Shown: in pieces, positions 23,777 to 37,420 of the stretch
Layout of the letters: every line of letters starts with the position of its first letter
Position numbering within the stretch: the stretch's first letter is position 1
Source of the DNA: Zingiber officinale
Lineage: Eukaryota > Streptophyta > Magnoliopsida > Zingiberales > Zingiberaceae
Assembly (NCBI RefSeq): GCF_018446385.1
Contig: NC_055987.1
Span: forward strand, 9,075,705-9,139,704
Direction of reading: 5' to 3'
DNA length: 64,000 nt
Notes under the pieces: generated by a model
Told to the model about the DNA's origin: nothing
The model's input: only the letters and a program-made list of their open reading frames with translations
The model's database searches: none
Position numbers and translations under genes: made by a program

Positions 23777-26242
23777 GCACAAAGTATTCGCACATCCAAG
23801 CTAGTTATTTCATCTGTCTTTACCAGGAGATGCATGAAGAGCTCAGGAGATGCATCCATTGGTTGTTATACTTTTTCTCTACTCAGAACTCCGTGAACTT
23901 GTTTGCTTTATTAACTGTACACAACACAGGAAAATAACACTTGATAAAACTTAAAGTCCAATAAAATCTCTTTATTGTTAGAAACCAGATACACTAAGAA
24001 GACAAAATTAAGGAAGAAGGAATGCTAAATTTTGCACCTTGTAATAGTATTTCTTCCTTAGTTTGATAGCCAAGCGTAAACATCTTTTTACATGGATTTT
24101 CAGTATGTTGTCATTAAGCATCTACAAATATAAGATAAAAGCAGTTAAGAAGAAACATCAATAGTCAGAATAAGATTTTTAACTTTCATCAAAAGCTGGT
24201 TGGAATGGCTAGTACAATAACACTATAACATTGAGCGAGTGAGCAATCAACCCAAAGGATAAGCTCAAACGATAGCTAATTTTTTTAGCAAAATCTAAGA
24301 AAGGATAACAAGCCAATATAAAATGTGTGACCAGACAGAAAATTAGTAGCTAACCGACTAATAAAATGTTCTCCTGATAATAACTTACTAAAGAACAAAT
24401 GAGCAAAAATTTAAAAACCTGTAATCAATCAATCGAGTGGGTTTCTCTCATAATCTTTTGGCGGCTGATGATAAGAATTCCTGCAACACAGAAGACCTGT
24501 AATCCATTGTCACTGTTTCTTGTAGATACAGATAAACTGCAAGGTTGCAACTGATCAGTTCCGGCCCAGCAACAGCACTAGGAAGACCACAAAATGGATG
24601 GAGTGAAATAGACTTTGCCCCGTTGCTGTTCTGTCCAACTGATCATAATCATTTTAAGTTTTCTTTTACTATTTCCAGAGAAATTATCTCCACCCAAATC
24701 ATTTCTAAGTTGTAAAACTAATGGTTCCAGGCAATCTTTCTCAAATTTCTCACAAAGAGCTCAGAGATTCTTGAACATTAATTATAAGCAGCATTGTCGG
24801 TACTTATTCTGGCACTGACCAATTCTGTTGATGTACCAGAGTTATTCTCACTTGTAGCTTCTAGTTGCTTATCACTATTGTCTTTAGATAGCGTCCTTAC
24901 ATCCATGACTTTGGATCCAACAACAAAAGCAAGGTTACCTGTTCCAATGCTAGAGTGCATCATTTGGCATTGCTTAACTAAATCCTTATACCATTCCCTG
25001 TAATGTATTGGCCATATTACACAATGCTCTAATTTTCAACCACCGGAAGCGATTAGCATGAATGCTGCATAAATAGCAATCTGACCGTATCTTTATGAAA
25101 AAGAGGCACATGATAGATTATGATCCTAGAAAGTTGTTTGATATTCATATGTTTGAAGAACACCATGAATTATAAATAGATTTTAATAACAACCACATTA
25201 GCACCCCTAGATACCAAATATGGACTGGATGTTAGAAGTAAAAAAAAAAACAATTTACACCAACGATGCTACAGATTCATGGTTTTCCATCGAACTCAAA
25301 ATTTACTTTTAAGATAGTCAAACTCTACAAACATGAAGCTCATTTAGTTGAAAATCAGGAGACAAGATAGTGCATCTGACTATGAAACAAGTAGATTTGT
25401 CAAGTTTGCAGAATATCAAAACAAGTTTATAATACTAACGAGTCTTCCTGTCTCTACAGAATTTCAAGGCTATTAGTTTTAGCCTTCAAAACTTAGATCT
25501 TAAAAGTTAAAACTGAAATCATGCAAAACAGTCTAACAATCATATCAGTAATATCTAACCAAACAATGTACCTCCGTGTCATCCTTAGCTGCTTCCTATT
25601 TTCAGTAGTGCTGTTAAAAGTATAACAACCAAGAAGAAATTCCCATACTTCTGCTCTTATAGATGGATCTACACCCTGCTCTTTCAGAAGGAAAGTAAAA
25701 TACGAGGAGTCATAGACTGCGCCAAAAGCACCAGTACATTGTATTAGAATAGACCAATTTAGGTCTATTTGCATCAATCATGTACATGTAGGGAGGAAAC
25801 TAAGTAAATCATTAGTTATGCATTCGGATGTACACCACCAAGTCCAGGGTTTCATCTTTTCATGCATGATATAAAGCTAAAAGTAATTCCTTTTTACATG
25901 CCATGCATGAAATTAACATAGCAACCCTAATTTATCAACTGTCAACGGTTTCCTTGTTTAAATTTTGTTCCTACATATACAAAGCTGCAAGGCCAGAAAA
26001 TGTGAAGAATTCAGAAGGAACCATAAGCTTCAAGAATGAAAGAATTACACATAATTTTACTAAATGCATGCCCAAGAACTTACCCCTAGGATAATCACTT
26101 TAAGCACTTTCCGGAAGCCAACAACCAACTCATTGCTATCAAAAATGTTTGCCACTTTTCTAGATTAAGTATTTTGTTTCTCTGCATCATAGAAGTTACA
26201 GGAAAAAAAAGTACTTTCACCAGTTTCCTATAAAATAGTAGT

Positions 26243-27109
26243 TGATGCGGCGATAAAGGGGGCCCATCGAGCATGAGTCAAGGGCGAAGACAGTAGCCAG
26301 TGGGGAGGTCAAAGTCAAGGAGGTCAATGCCAGAGAACCAACGGGCTCATCAAAAAATGAGCCGAGCGGAAGTCGATGTCAACTGTCTATCGGGTTCGAA
26401 GTGTCCGATCGGCTAACAAGTTCATCGGAGTAGATTGCTCATCCAGCCCGGATCACTACAGCAAATGCTCATTAATGCCAAAAGGAGCACTCAGGCGACC
26501 GAAACGCCTGTCTAGACGGACATGAAACAATCTACTGAACCGAAGTGCTACGGAGAAGAGCGGCGGAGATCGACCGGGCGGGGATTCTCGATCGAGCGGC
26601 TCCCCGGCTCGACCAAACAGTGGGACCCTTCCCATATCTCGTAATATCCCTCTGGGAGATAATGCTACGGACAATAGGGCAAGGTCAACAAGCAAATCGC
26701 ACGACAGAAGTTTCTACTGTCATGTCAAGGATTTGCACGCCCTGTTAAGGTATGATGTCAAAGATACTTTTCTAACATATCTTTTCATAGGACGGTTGGG
26801 AAAACGTGTTCGCGCTTTGAGGAGCGTGCACGTCGCCTACTATAGCACTATATAAAGAGGGTGTCCATGCACCGGCGGAGGTATGTGTTATTCGTTATTT
26901 GCACTTGTGCTTTCATTGTGACTACGTTACTCCGCCTTCTTTCTACTATTCTGGTAATTAACTTGAGCGTCGATAGGCCAACACCGGGGACCCCTTCCCT
27001 AGCCCGGCATTGACGTTCTATGTGTTGCAGATCGAAGTGGAGTCTTCACGAGGTCAACAGAGGAGCCGCATCCCCAGCCAGCCTTCTTCAGGATTTTCGA
27101 ACAGGATCA
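26243..27109 (+). repeat. 5' LTR of the Tat-like element
   Basis: Pairs with 36591–37420. Contains ACTATATAAAGAGG, a TATA-like signal, followed by CACCGGCGGAGG; the GC-rich leader part is shared with the inverted piece at 9873–10330 and, more distantly, with the solo LTR at 49174. Confidence 0.88.
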
Positions 27110-30100
27110 TATTGGCGCCGTCTGTGGGAACGTAGCCGGTATCCGAGACATGAAGATGGAGGACGTTGAACGACTCACGATGGTGACATTGACAAAGGAG
27201 GAATTAGACATGCTAATACAAGGCCAAGTAGCAAAGATTGTGGAGCAACAATAGCAGGCGATGGCCGAGCGACACGTAAATGAGCTCGTGGCGTTAGCAG
27301 CGGGACAGCAGGCCGGATACAGAGACCGAGCGAAAAATATATCTGTTCGGGGGCAAAACAAGAAGCCAACCGGCACATGCAGGGATGCGTCAAATGCGTC
27401 GATCCCCTTTCACCAAGCATTGCTCCATACCCCTTCGAAGGAACAAGGTCAAGCGGATAAAGAGCAAGGATCTTCTTCGGACGACGCACCTATACAAGAG
27501 TGACGGAAGGGAAAGGCACCAAAGGTTGATGATGCCCCAGAACAAATCAACAGGCAATTCTCGAAAGAGATCGGACGACCCACTACCACCCCATTACACT
27601 CCATTGACGATCAGAGAGTACAATGGAACGACCGACCCAGAGGATCATCTGACTAGGTTTGATAACACGGCCATTCTCCATCAGTATACAAATGGGGTGA
27701 AGTGACGGGTCTTCCTTACCACTCTCTTTGGATCGACACTAAGGTGGTTTAGGCGCTTGCCGATCGGATCAATCCGCAGCTTCAGCATTTTGCCGGCAGT
27801 CACTGCTACCAGAAGACGAACGTTAACTTGTTAACTCTGAAGCAAGGGCCCAAGGAGGCACTGAGAGCCTATATCAAGAGGTTCAACCAAATAGCCAAGG
27901 AGATCCCATCGGTTTCTATGGATTTATTAGTAAGTGCCTTCTCCAAGGGACTTTCAGAGGGCAAGTTCTTTCACTCACTCATCCGGAGGTTGCCGAAAGA
28001 CTTCGACCACCTGCTCAAGCATGCCAGCAAATACATCAATGTGGAGGAAACCCAGGCGGCACGAAGGAAGGAGGCACCCGCTGAACCTACCGCCGCCCCT
28101 GAAGGACGGCCGAACATAAGCCATCAACCACCAAAGGGCCCCCGAGTGGGAGTAGCACAGCCGCACCAAGAGCCCCAAACCCATGCCGTACAGCACGTAG
28201 CAACAGACCGGTCGAAAGCTATAAAAGGTAGGCCTTGGACATCGTTGTTTTGCTCGTTCCATTAATCGGCGACATACAACACTCGAGACTGCTACAACTT
28301 GAGGCCAATTTCAAGCTGACCGCCTCCTCCAAGATATCGTCATCGGTCTCCATCTCTCAATTAGGATCATCGACGCCGATCAGACGGGCGGCGCGAAGAA
28401 GAAAGAACAGCGATCGAGCGGCGTCCGTCAGCCTCAACGGAGAAGTAACACAAGTCCCGCCCAAGTTTCGGCTGAGCGGACTAAACTCTAGGCTCGAGAG
28501 GAGGAAAACCGAAGCAATGTCGCTTGGGTAGAAATTGAAATGATCATCAAAGGGCCAACCGACGGTGATTTCAACCGAGCAAGGAAGTTGCACGCCCGAC
28601 GACTGGAGATACATGTTGTGCGATGTAGCAAAGAGAAGACTGAGGGACCATAGATCAATTTTGGCCCTCGGGACCTAGAGGGAGTGGAGATCGCTAACGA
28701 CGATGCCTTGATCATCAGAGCGGTAATAGCTAATTACACTATTATTTGTGGATACAAGTAGCTCGGTGAATATCATATTTAAGAAGGCGTTCAACCAACT
28801 GCAGATCAACCGGAGGTTCACAGGCAATGAAGTATTTCTGATTGGCCAAGCTTGCTAGCCATATCGCTCGGAGAGGAGCCTCTCAAGAGGACGAGGACCA
28901 CAAACTTTATTATGGTTGATGCATCGTCTGCCTACAATGTAATATTGGGATGACCGGCCCTAAACGAGTTCCGAGCCGTAATGTCCACCTTTTGCTATAA
29001 GATTAAGTTTCCAATGGACAATGTGATAGGCGAAGTCAAAGGCGACCAATTGGCCGCTCGGTGGTGCTACATCGAGATAGTCGAGTCAGAGGCAAAGGCC
29101 GCTCGAAAGACTCAGCGTTTGGAGGTGAACACAATCATGGAGGAACCGCCGGCGTGGGTCTACGATGAAAAAGAGGAAGTTCAGATCCATCCCAACCGAT
29201 CGGAAGCCACAACATTTATCACCGCCGACCTAACAGATGAGAAGAAGGTAGAGCTGGTCGCCCGCCTTAGGCAAAACCATGACATGTTTGCCTGGTCAAC
29301 TCACGAGCTCTCGGGCATCTCGTCGAGCGTGGCTCAGCACGAGCTTCACATCCGACCAAATGCTAGGTCGATAAAACAAAGGAAGAGGGACTTCAACTCA
29401 GAGCAGAATCAGATCATCCGAACGGAAACAGAAAAATTACTAGAGGCGGGTCACATCCACGAAGTTCAATTTCCGAGCTAGCTGGCCAACGTGGTGCCAG
29501 TTTCCAAGCCGGGCAACAAGTGGCAAATCTGCATTGACTTTTGCGAGTTAAACAAAGCTTTCCCGAAGGACTTCTATCCCCTATCTCATATAGATCAGAT
29601 GGTGGACTCCACGGCGAGTTACGAGCTGATCTGCATACTTGATGTGTACCAGGGCTACCATCAGGTGCTGCTAGCCAGGGAAGATCAAGAGAAGGTCAGC
29701 TTCATTACGGCCGACGAGACCTACTACTACAACGTAATGTCGTTCAGATTAAAGAACACCGACGCTACTTATCAAAAACTGATGAACAAGGTGTTCCAAT
29801 GGCAGATTAGCCGTAATATGGAGGTATATGTCGATGACATCTTGATAAAATCTCTCCGAGCCGCTGACATTTGCGCAGACGTCGAAGAAACCTGTCGAAC
29901 CTTGAGGATGTACAGAATCAAGCTGAACCCAAATGAGTGTCTGTTCAGAGCAAAAAGCGGTCGCTTCCTTGGTTATATCATCACTAAATGGGGAATCGAA
30001 GCAAATCCGAGCAAACTGAAGGCGTTGTAGGACATGCCCCCGCCCCGCAACTTGAAGGAGGTCCAATGGCTGACCGGACAGATCACCGCATTACAAAGAT

Positions 30101-30141
30101 TTATCTCCAAATCGTCCGACCAAGGTCACCCATTCTTCAAG

Positions 30142-31535
30142 ATTTATCTCCAAGTATGAAAGGAGAGGGAAATTTTATTAAAAAAAAATTTTGATAAAAT
30201 CTTTCCTTTTATGTTTTTATCCACATGGTTTTTTAAAAGAGAATTTTAAATTTTAAAATCTTTCCTTTTATAGATTTTCTATAAAGGATAAAAAGAGAGA
30301 TGAGGTATCTTTCCTTATTTGTAGTTATCTATAATGTCAAAGAAAATTTTTAATTTTTGACAAAACTTTCCTTTTTTATAACCATGATATAAAAGGAGTT
30401 TTATTTTAAAATTTTTATCTTTTATAGATATCCATAAAAGGATTTAAAAAAGAGAGATTTTAATTTATAAAACATTCCTTTTATAGCTAACCACAAAAGG
30501 GATGTTTAAAAGAAAGATTTTAATTTTTGTTTAAAATCTTTCCTTGTTTGATTTTACAAGAGGCGGCCGACCATATAGAGTAATTAAAGGAAGTTTTATT
30601 TTTGTTATAAAACTTTCCTTTTTTGGATACACCAAGGAATATAAAAGAGAGGGAGAGGGTGCCTTCATGAGACACAACTCTCTTCTATTGTTCCTCTCTC
30701 TTTTCTTTTGCTGGCCGACCCTCTCCTTTTCTCTCTTCTCCTTTGATTTCCACTTTGTGGTCGACGACATCTATTCCTCTAGGAGTCTTGGTGGCCGGTT
30801 ACTAGGAGGAGAAGAAGAAGAGAAAGGAGGCTCTTTTGTCTAGATCCCTTTGGTGGCTGAAGCTTGGAGAAAGAGGAGAAGGCTTAGGTGGATTTCTTCT
30901 TGGTAGATCGTCACCCAAACGACGTCCAAGAGAAGGAGAAGAATTCAATAGAAGATCAAGAGGTTTTTGTTTACAAAGAAAGGTATAACTAGTTGTCTTA
31001 TTCCGCATCATACTAGTTTTTCTTTGTATGGATTTTGAAATACTAAACACAAGAGGCTAACGATTCTAAAAAATCGATTTTATGTTTCGATTTTTGTATT
31101 TCTTTTGTTTTTCGAACTTGTGATTCGATTGTTCTATTGGTTAAACCTAGGGTTACTATAAGGAGATTAAATATTGAATTTCGTTGAAAGACATTGTCTA
31201 GGAAGTGGTGGATGATCTCATACCCAAGAAGGCCTAGTGCCTCGCCATGTTTAACCTCGAAGCCGATCTTTGAAATAAATATTTAATCAACTTTGTAACA
31301 TGGGTGGATTTGGATTAATAATGTTAAGCATCGTTTGCGATCCAAGTCTAAACCTCTAAGAACAGATAAGTTGAACTTGGAATCAATAATGTTAAGTTCT
31401 GTTTGCGATTCCAAGTTTAATTTATAAATAACATAATAGGTTGCTAGGAAAGGTTTGGGACTTATACAAAAAATTTTGTACAGGGGAACTAGTACGATAT
31501 TCCGAGTAGCAACCATCAATTGACGGCTTAAGTGC
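30142..31535. mobile_element. LTR-like insertion inside the Tat-like element
   Basis: Between the reverse transcriptase and integrase parts of the host element lies 1.4 kb unlike gypsy pol. It has AT-rich repeats of AAAACTTTCCTTTT type at the left and LTR-like non-coding sequence with two related blocks around AATAATGTTAAG(T/C) at the right. It looks like a solo LTR or truncated copia-type element that replaced part of the host element. Exact ends and target duplication were not fixed. Confidence 0.5.
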
Positions 31536-32699
31536 ATTAGATCAGAGGACATTGAGTACATCTTGCAGGAGGTTCATCAAGACTCCTGCAATAGCCATCT
31601 GGGCGGCGGATCACTGGCCCGCAAGATCTTGCTGGCCGGATATTTCTGGCCACATTACAAGATGACACCGCTCGGACGGTGACCACTTGTCTGTCCTGCC
31701 AAAAGTATCAGAATTTCCCGCACCGACCTACTGAAGAGTTGAAAGCATTTGTCGTGTCTTGTCCATTCGACTAGTGAGGTATGGACATTGTGGGACCATT
31801 TCGGTGACTGGACAACGAAGACTTCTACTCGTCGCGGTAAATTATTTCTCAAAACGGGTGGAGGCCGAGCCGCTCGCCAAGATAGCCAAGCGCATAGTTA
31901 GCAAGTTCATATGACAAAACATCTCATGTCGGTTCGGCATCCCTCGTCGGCTCGTCTCGGACAACGGAAGGCAGTTTGCAGGGCACAAGCTCAAGCGTGG
32001 TGTGATAGAAATGGCATCTTGCAGGCCTTCACGTCAGTCGCCTACCCCTAAAGTAATGGTCAGGCGGAAGTCACAACAAGGAGATCCTTATAGGGTTACG
32101 AGCTCGGCTCAATCAAGCCGGGGATCAACGAACTCCCGAGCGTATTGTGGGTTTATCACACCACACCCCGAGAGGTGACCTGCATAACCCCGTTCTATCT
32201 GGTGTACGGGGGTGATGCAATGGTTCCGGTGGAAGTTGGAGTAGAGTCTGACTGGATGTAGCTCTACGACTAAGGAAACGCTGATCGAAGGCTCATGGAG
32301 CTCAACTTGGTAGATGAAGTGCGAGAAAAGACCGCCATCCGGCTTATGGCATACCGACAACGAATGAAACAAAGCTACAATTGGAGGGTGATCTTAAGAT
32401 CATTCCAGGTAGGCGACTTGGTATGAAAAAGAGTTAAGCCGGTCGGCCATGTCACCAAATTAAAAGCCCCATGGGAGGACCCTATAAAGTTATTCGGAAG
32501 CTTCGCTCAGGAGCTTATTATTTACAAGATGAGAATGAGAGAGATCTCGAGCGACCTTGGAGCACAAACTATCTCCAACCCTATAGGGTCGGATGAGAGG
32601 TGCGTGGTTAAATTCAGATGCACTTGTATAAACGTATATTCTGTAATTGCGGGGGAACGATAAATAAAAACTCAAGTGTTCTAGACTCTTGCGCTGATC

Positions 32700-33150
32700 G
32701 GCCAAGTTAAAAGTCAAGCGGCGACTATAAACCCAAGAGTCGACAAAATCAACAGTCGAACGGTGGCTATAAACCCAAGAGTCTACGCCAACTAAAGTTG
32801 AGTGGCGACTATAAACCCAAGAGTCGACGAAATCAACAGCCGAGCGGCAACTATAAACCCGAAAGTCTACGCCAACTAAAGTCGAGCAGCGACTATAAAC
32901 CCAAGAGTCGACGAAATCAACAGTCGAGTGCTATGAACCCAAGAGTCTACGCCAACTAAAGTCGAGCGGCGACTATAAACCTAAGAGTCGACGAAATCAA
33001 TAGTCGAGCGACGGCTATAAACTCTGGGTCAGGAAAAATAACAGTCGAGCGGTGACTATAAACCCGAGAGTCACGACAACAGCCGAACAACGGCTATAAA
33101 TTCAAGAAGAAAGTTATTGGACAGTCGAGTGGTGACTGTAAACCCCAGTT
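32700..33150. repeat. Minisatellite of ~30/60 bp units inside the Tat-like element
   Basis: Units such as GCGACTATAAACCCAAGAGT followed by either CGACGAAATCAACAG or CTACGCCAACTAAAG alternate about ten times, so a ~30 bp unit is organised in ~60 bp pairs. It stands between the integrase end and the antisense coding region. A few stray units recur near 36360–36430. Confidence 0.85.
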
Positions 33151-33499
33151 CTACTGCCGATTGGTAAATAAGATTTTCATTTAGAAAGGCAAAGAGGTCG
33201 TTCGACCTATGCTGAAATGATGAATCGGACATCTTAGTGACTAGTTACATAGAAGAGCAGAAGCACAAGATTCACACTTAGAATATATCTGCGAGTATTA
33301 CAAGGCTGTAAGACAGGAAACCGGACAGTCTTATGGAGCCAAGCGAGGATGCATGGAAGGACACTTGGAACATTTAACAGAAGCTAAAAAGCGCTGAACG
33401 AGCGCGTGTCCATTGATACTTAGAAATTTTTACAAAAGATCGACGAGGATTACAAGAAGAAACTTGAAATCTAGACAGACGACTAGTCAAGATAGTCAA

Positions 33500-35870
33500 G
33501 CACGTCATCCAGCAGGGACTAGGTGAGCTTCTCCCGGTTTATAATCTTGTTGGTCAGCACGAGAGAGAGATAGTCATCGTCCTTCAACTGTTGGAGGGTC
33601 CCATCAATGTCGTAGTTAAAAAGACGAAGAGCCCGATCTATAAGCCTAGCGTTGAAGGGGTCGGAGCGGAGATAGTTGCGCTTGAACGCTTCAAACCGCC
33701 CGAGCTCTTCCTCTTGGTAAGTCGTGAAAGCCGCTTGGGATGCCTCCAATTCGGCTTTCAAGGAAGCTAGCTCAGCATCTTTGGCGTCGAGTTGGAGCTT
33801 CGTAGCTGCTTCCCGTGGAGATCGGCTATCCCGTTAAGCCACAGAGCAGCCTCCGCCTCTTTGAGATTTAGGGCCAAGACCCGAGCCTCTTTATTTTTGA
33901 TGTCTAAGTCCTCGATGGCTCGGAGCTTCCTGGCGTTGGCAGAGTTAATCTTAGATTCAAAATGATTGGCCTGCTTGGTGAGCCGCTCAATTTGTAAGGC
34001 CTGATCGTTATTCCTACTCCTCTGCGCATTTAGCGCCTGCTCGAAGCCCATTAGCTGCTCAGAGCTCCTTTTCAGGTCGGCTTTCAATTGAGCCACCTCC
34101 GTAGTCAACTGCTTAAGGTGAGCCCGGAGGCTTCCGGATGTTCGCCCAAGGTGCGCAACTGTTGCACCTCGTGCTCTAAAAAGGTTAACCTCTGGCACAT
34201 GGGCAGGCTTTCGACCCAGAACTGCAATAAAATAAACTGAGTGCCAGTCGGGAAATACGCAGACAAATATAATGATAATATACATACCCCAGTGGACTTC
34301 TGAGTATATCCGTCTGCGAGCTCCCCGGGTGAAATAGTTGCAGCATGACCCGAGCATCAGCCCAAACTTGTGCCAGCGGTCCTTGAATTCTGATTTGGTG
34401 TTCGGGGGAGCGCGGCTCGACGTTGTCGGGATGGCGTCACTCGTCTGTTTGTAGATGGATGATGATTGTTATGTGTCTTCAGCCGCCCGGACCTGATGGC
34501 TCGGAGATGGCCTGTCCTATGGACTTAGGCAAAGGGGAGAAGCGGATAGTGGACACCTGGGCGGCTGGCAAGGAGGACTGGGGTGGCGTATACGCAACAG
34601 GCGGCGTGCAAATGGTCCCCGACGGCAGCGCAAAGAGCGAAGGTGTTCGGTCGGATGATAGAGGAGTGGGAACGGCGGTGGTCCCTTGTTCGGGAAAGGC
34701 AGGAGATGAAGTCTCACCCCGCTCGGACAACGGACGTGAGGCAGCATGGGCGGGGGTATGCAGTGCAGAGGTAGCCGAACGGGACGAACCTTCCCCTCAA
34801 TGCCTCTTGCGTCGTTGGATTAAGGGCTCGCCTGAGGTTGCCGACTCCGAGGGCACCGTGATCAGCAATAGTTTGACCGCTCAAGAGGGAGTTCAATTGG
34901 CGACCGCAGCATTGCTAACCGTCGCCTGGCTTCCTCCTGTCTCGCTAGCCGCAACATCACCGGTCAGATCGTCGAATTGGTCGATCGGCAGTAAGCCACG
35001 ACTCTCCAGCTAGGCAACGCCCGTGGCGTTAATTGTCGTGTCAGCGAGCCTGCTTTTGCCGCTCAGTCGTGCCCTCAGCATGATTTGAGCTGCAAGAAAG
35101 GAAGAAAAATCAGTTAGATTCAAAGATGGGGAGAAAAAAGAGCATACCTAGGGTAAGGGGCAGCCGCGTGTAGATCGGGCTTAGCCCGAATACATATAAG
35201 ACACTCTCCAACAGCAGTCGGTGGACATAATATTTCTGACCGGCCAGACTCGAGGCTGCTTGAAGGTAGTCCAATCAGCTTCGATATCTCTCGAGTGATG
35301 GAGGCTTCATCACTTCCATCTGCCAGGTCGAAAAGTCGGACCGAGCGAGAAAATGAACAAAAAAAAGAATGTTCTCTCCAATGCTTATTGGAGGATGACA
35401 TCTTGTCAAAAAAGATGGCACCCACTCGGACTTGAAAAAGAAAGGTCCCCAGATCAAACAACTTGGGATAGTAAAAATATTGGAAAACCCTAGGTACTAA
35501 AGGGATGTCGTGCAGACGGAATAGCACAACCACGCCGCACAGCAACCTAAAGGATTGGGCACTAGTTGGTGCAGGGAGATATGGAAATATTTACACACAA
35601 CGGAGAAGAAAGGGTGAGCGAAAAAGCGGAGACCGTCGCAGAATTGGTCCTTAAAGAAGGGCAAAAAGCTGTCGGGAGACAAATGGGGTCGGTCGTAAGC
35701 AGAAGGGATAGCGATTTGATAATCGAAGGGGAAACAATAAGTAAGTTTCATCTGATCGATTTCATCGCCGTTGAACTTAGACTCAGTAGAGTATACCACA
35801 ACTCGGGACGGATGCAGGTGGTTGAGGAGATGCGGCCATAGAAAACAGAAAAGGAAGAAGATCAACAATG
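33500..35870 (-). other. Antisense extra coding region of the Tat-like element
   Basis: Opposite to pol, this part codes for a long coiled-coil-like segment (heptad-rich, e.g. LKQLTTEVAQLKADLKR) and, upstream of it, a segment with RVGAIFFDKMSSSNKHW. The latter resembles the plant 'putative gypsy type transposon' domain. An extra antisense ORF between pol and the 3' LTR is known from Tat, Retand and Ogre-type elements. Broken; a fossil. Confidence 0.7.
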
Positions 35871-36590
35871 CGGCGAGAGAAGGAAAAAGAAAGCTTATGA
35901 GAAAGATCGTCGGCGATGAAGAGGAAGAAGGGAATTGGCAGACTACGTACGCAAAGGAGAAAGACGATGAAGTAGGGGGATAACGACAAATAAGGGCTTA
36001 TAAACTCAATGGATGGTCGCTCTGAACCGTCCAATCGAGGGTTATAGAAATCGAAGTCGAGATCTGGCCGTGGAATTCAGAATGGTGCTTGTCACATCAA
36101 CCGCGAATATCCGCCTGTCACATCAAGCTTGCGGCGGTAGAGATCAGGACACGTGGCGGCTGGCGACGAGAAAGCATTAATGAGCCTTAATTAAAAGGCA
36201 TGGGTAGCATGCTCAGCCATAATGACTAGAGATTTGTACAGTCTTTCAGAAATTGGGAGGACGTCAGCAACCAATAAAAGGCGCGTGCCCAAAGAAGCGA
36301 GGAGAAGTGGAAAAATTGTTAAGTGTCGTCGCCAACCATCCCGATCGGGACAGATCTCTGCGTAAGAAATAGTTGAGTGGTGGCTCTAAACGCAAGACAA
36401 TAAGTGATAGCCGAGCGGCGGCCAACTCAAGTTAGCAAGATAAAGTAGAAAGGCGACTAGGAAGATGATGTGAGCAGGTTGGCAATCCTATAATAGAGAA
36501 TGTCCGATCACAGGGATCTCACTGAAGACACTGCTCGTCCAGTCAGTCGGACTTATAGCCTCCTTCGACTAGACTTAAGAGGAAGGCTTG

Positions 36591-37420
36591 TGATGCAGCG
36601 ATAAAGGGGGCCCACCAAGCATGGGTCAAGGGCAGAGATAGTAGAAAGGCAAGGAGGTCTGCCAGAGAACCAACGAGCTCATCAAAAAATAGGTCGAGCG
36701 GAAGTCGACGTCAACTGTCGATCAAGCTAGAAGTGTTCAATCGGCTAACAGGTTCATCGGAGCAGATCGCTCGTCCGACCGAGATCGCTGAGAACGTCAG
36801 ATGCTCATTATTGCCCGAAGGAGCACTAAGGCGACCGAAACGCCTGTCCGGTCGGATGCGAAACAATCTATTGAACTGAAGTACTACGGAGAAGAGCGGC
36901 AGAGATCGACCAGACGGCTGAGCAGCTCCCCCGCTCGGCCAAACAGTAGGACCCCTCTCTTATCTCGTAATATCCCTCTGGGAGAAAATGCCACTGACAA
37001 TAAGGCAAGGAATAGCGCGACAGAAGCTTCTACTGTCATGTCAGGAATTTGCACGCCCTATTAAGGTATGGTGTCAAAAACACTTTCTGACATGTTTTTC
37101 ATAGCACGGTTGGGAAAATGTGCCCGCACCTTAAGGAGGTGTACGTTACCTATTGTAGCACTATATAAAAAGGGGATCCATGCACCGGCAGAGGTATGTG
37201 CTATTCGCTATTTGCGCTTGTGCTTTCATTGCGATTACGTTACTCCGCCTTCTTTCTACTATTTCGGTGACTGATTTGAGCGTCGGAGAGCCAACGCCGA
37301 GGGCCCCTTCCCTGCCCAGCACTAACATTCTGTGTGTTGCAAATCAGAGCGAATTCTTCACGAGGTCAACAGAGGAGCTACATCCCCAGCCAACCTTCTT
37401 CACAATTTCAAACAGGATTA
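36591..37420 (+). repeat. 3' LTR of the Tat-like element
   Basis: Starts TGATGCAGCG directly after the purine-rich AGAGGAAGGCTTG and ends at AACAGGATTA, next to GTATT. Diverged copy of 26243–27109. Confidence 0.88.

Larger units (their letters stand above)
26243..37420 (+). mobile_element. Ty3/gypsy element, Tat-like, 11.2 kb, broken, in a TBC-gene intron
   Basis: LTRs at 26243–27109 (867 bp) and 36591–37420 (830 bp) start TGATGC and end CA or a variant; flanks GTAGT and GTATT fit a 5 bp target duplication with one difference. Just inside the 5' LTR is TTGGCGCCGTCTGTGGGAAC, the typical primer-site region of Tat-type elements. Parts in order are: gag (about 27.5–28.3 kb, with LTLKQGPKEALRAYIKRF), a protease/reverse transcriptase region (about 28.7–30.1 kb, with ICIDFCELNKAFPKD and VYVDDILIKS), integrase (about 31.5–32.5 kb), a minisatellite (32.7–33.15 kb) and an antisense coding region (33.5–35.9 kb). 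Another LTR-like sequence sits between RT and integrase. It carries many breaks and is a fossil. LTR divergence of roughly 10% or more by eye suggests several million years. Confidence 0.88.

Noticed and set aside
23515-23859. Open frames of about 73–114 codons with IYIYIY runs on both strands
   Set aside because: They are translations of (TA)n tracts and the three 40 bp repeats.
34423-35013. 196-codon frame on the plus strand
   Set aside because: It lies opposite the antisense region of the Tat-like element, has no recognisable domain, and is most simply a shadow of that strand or chance.
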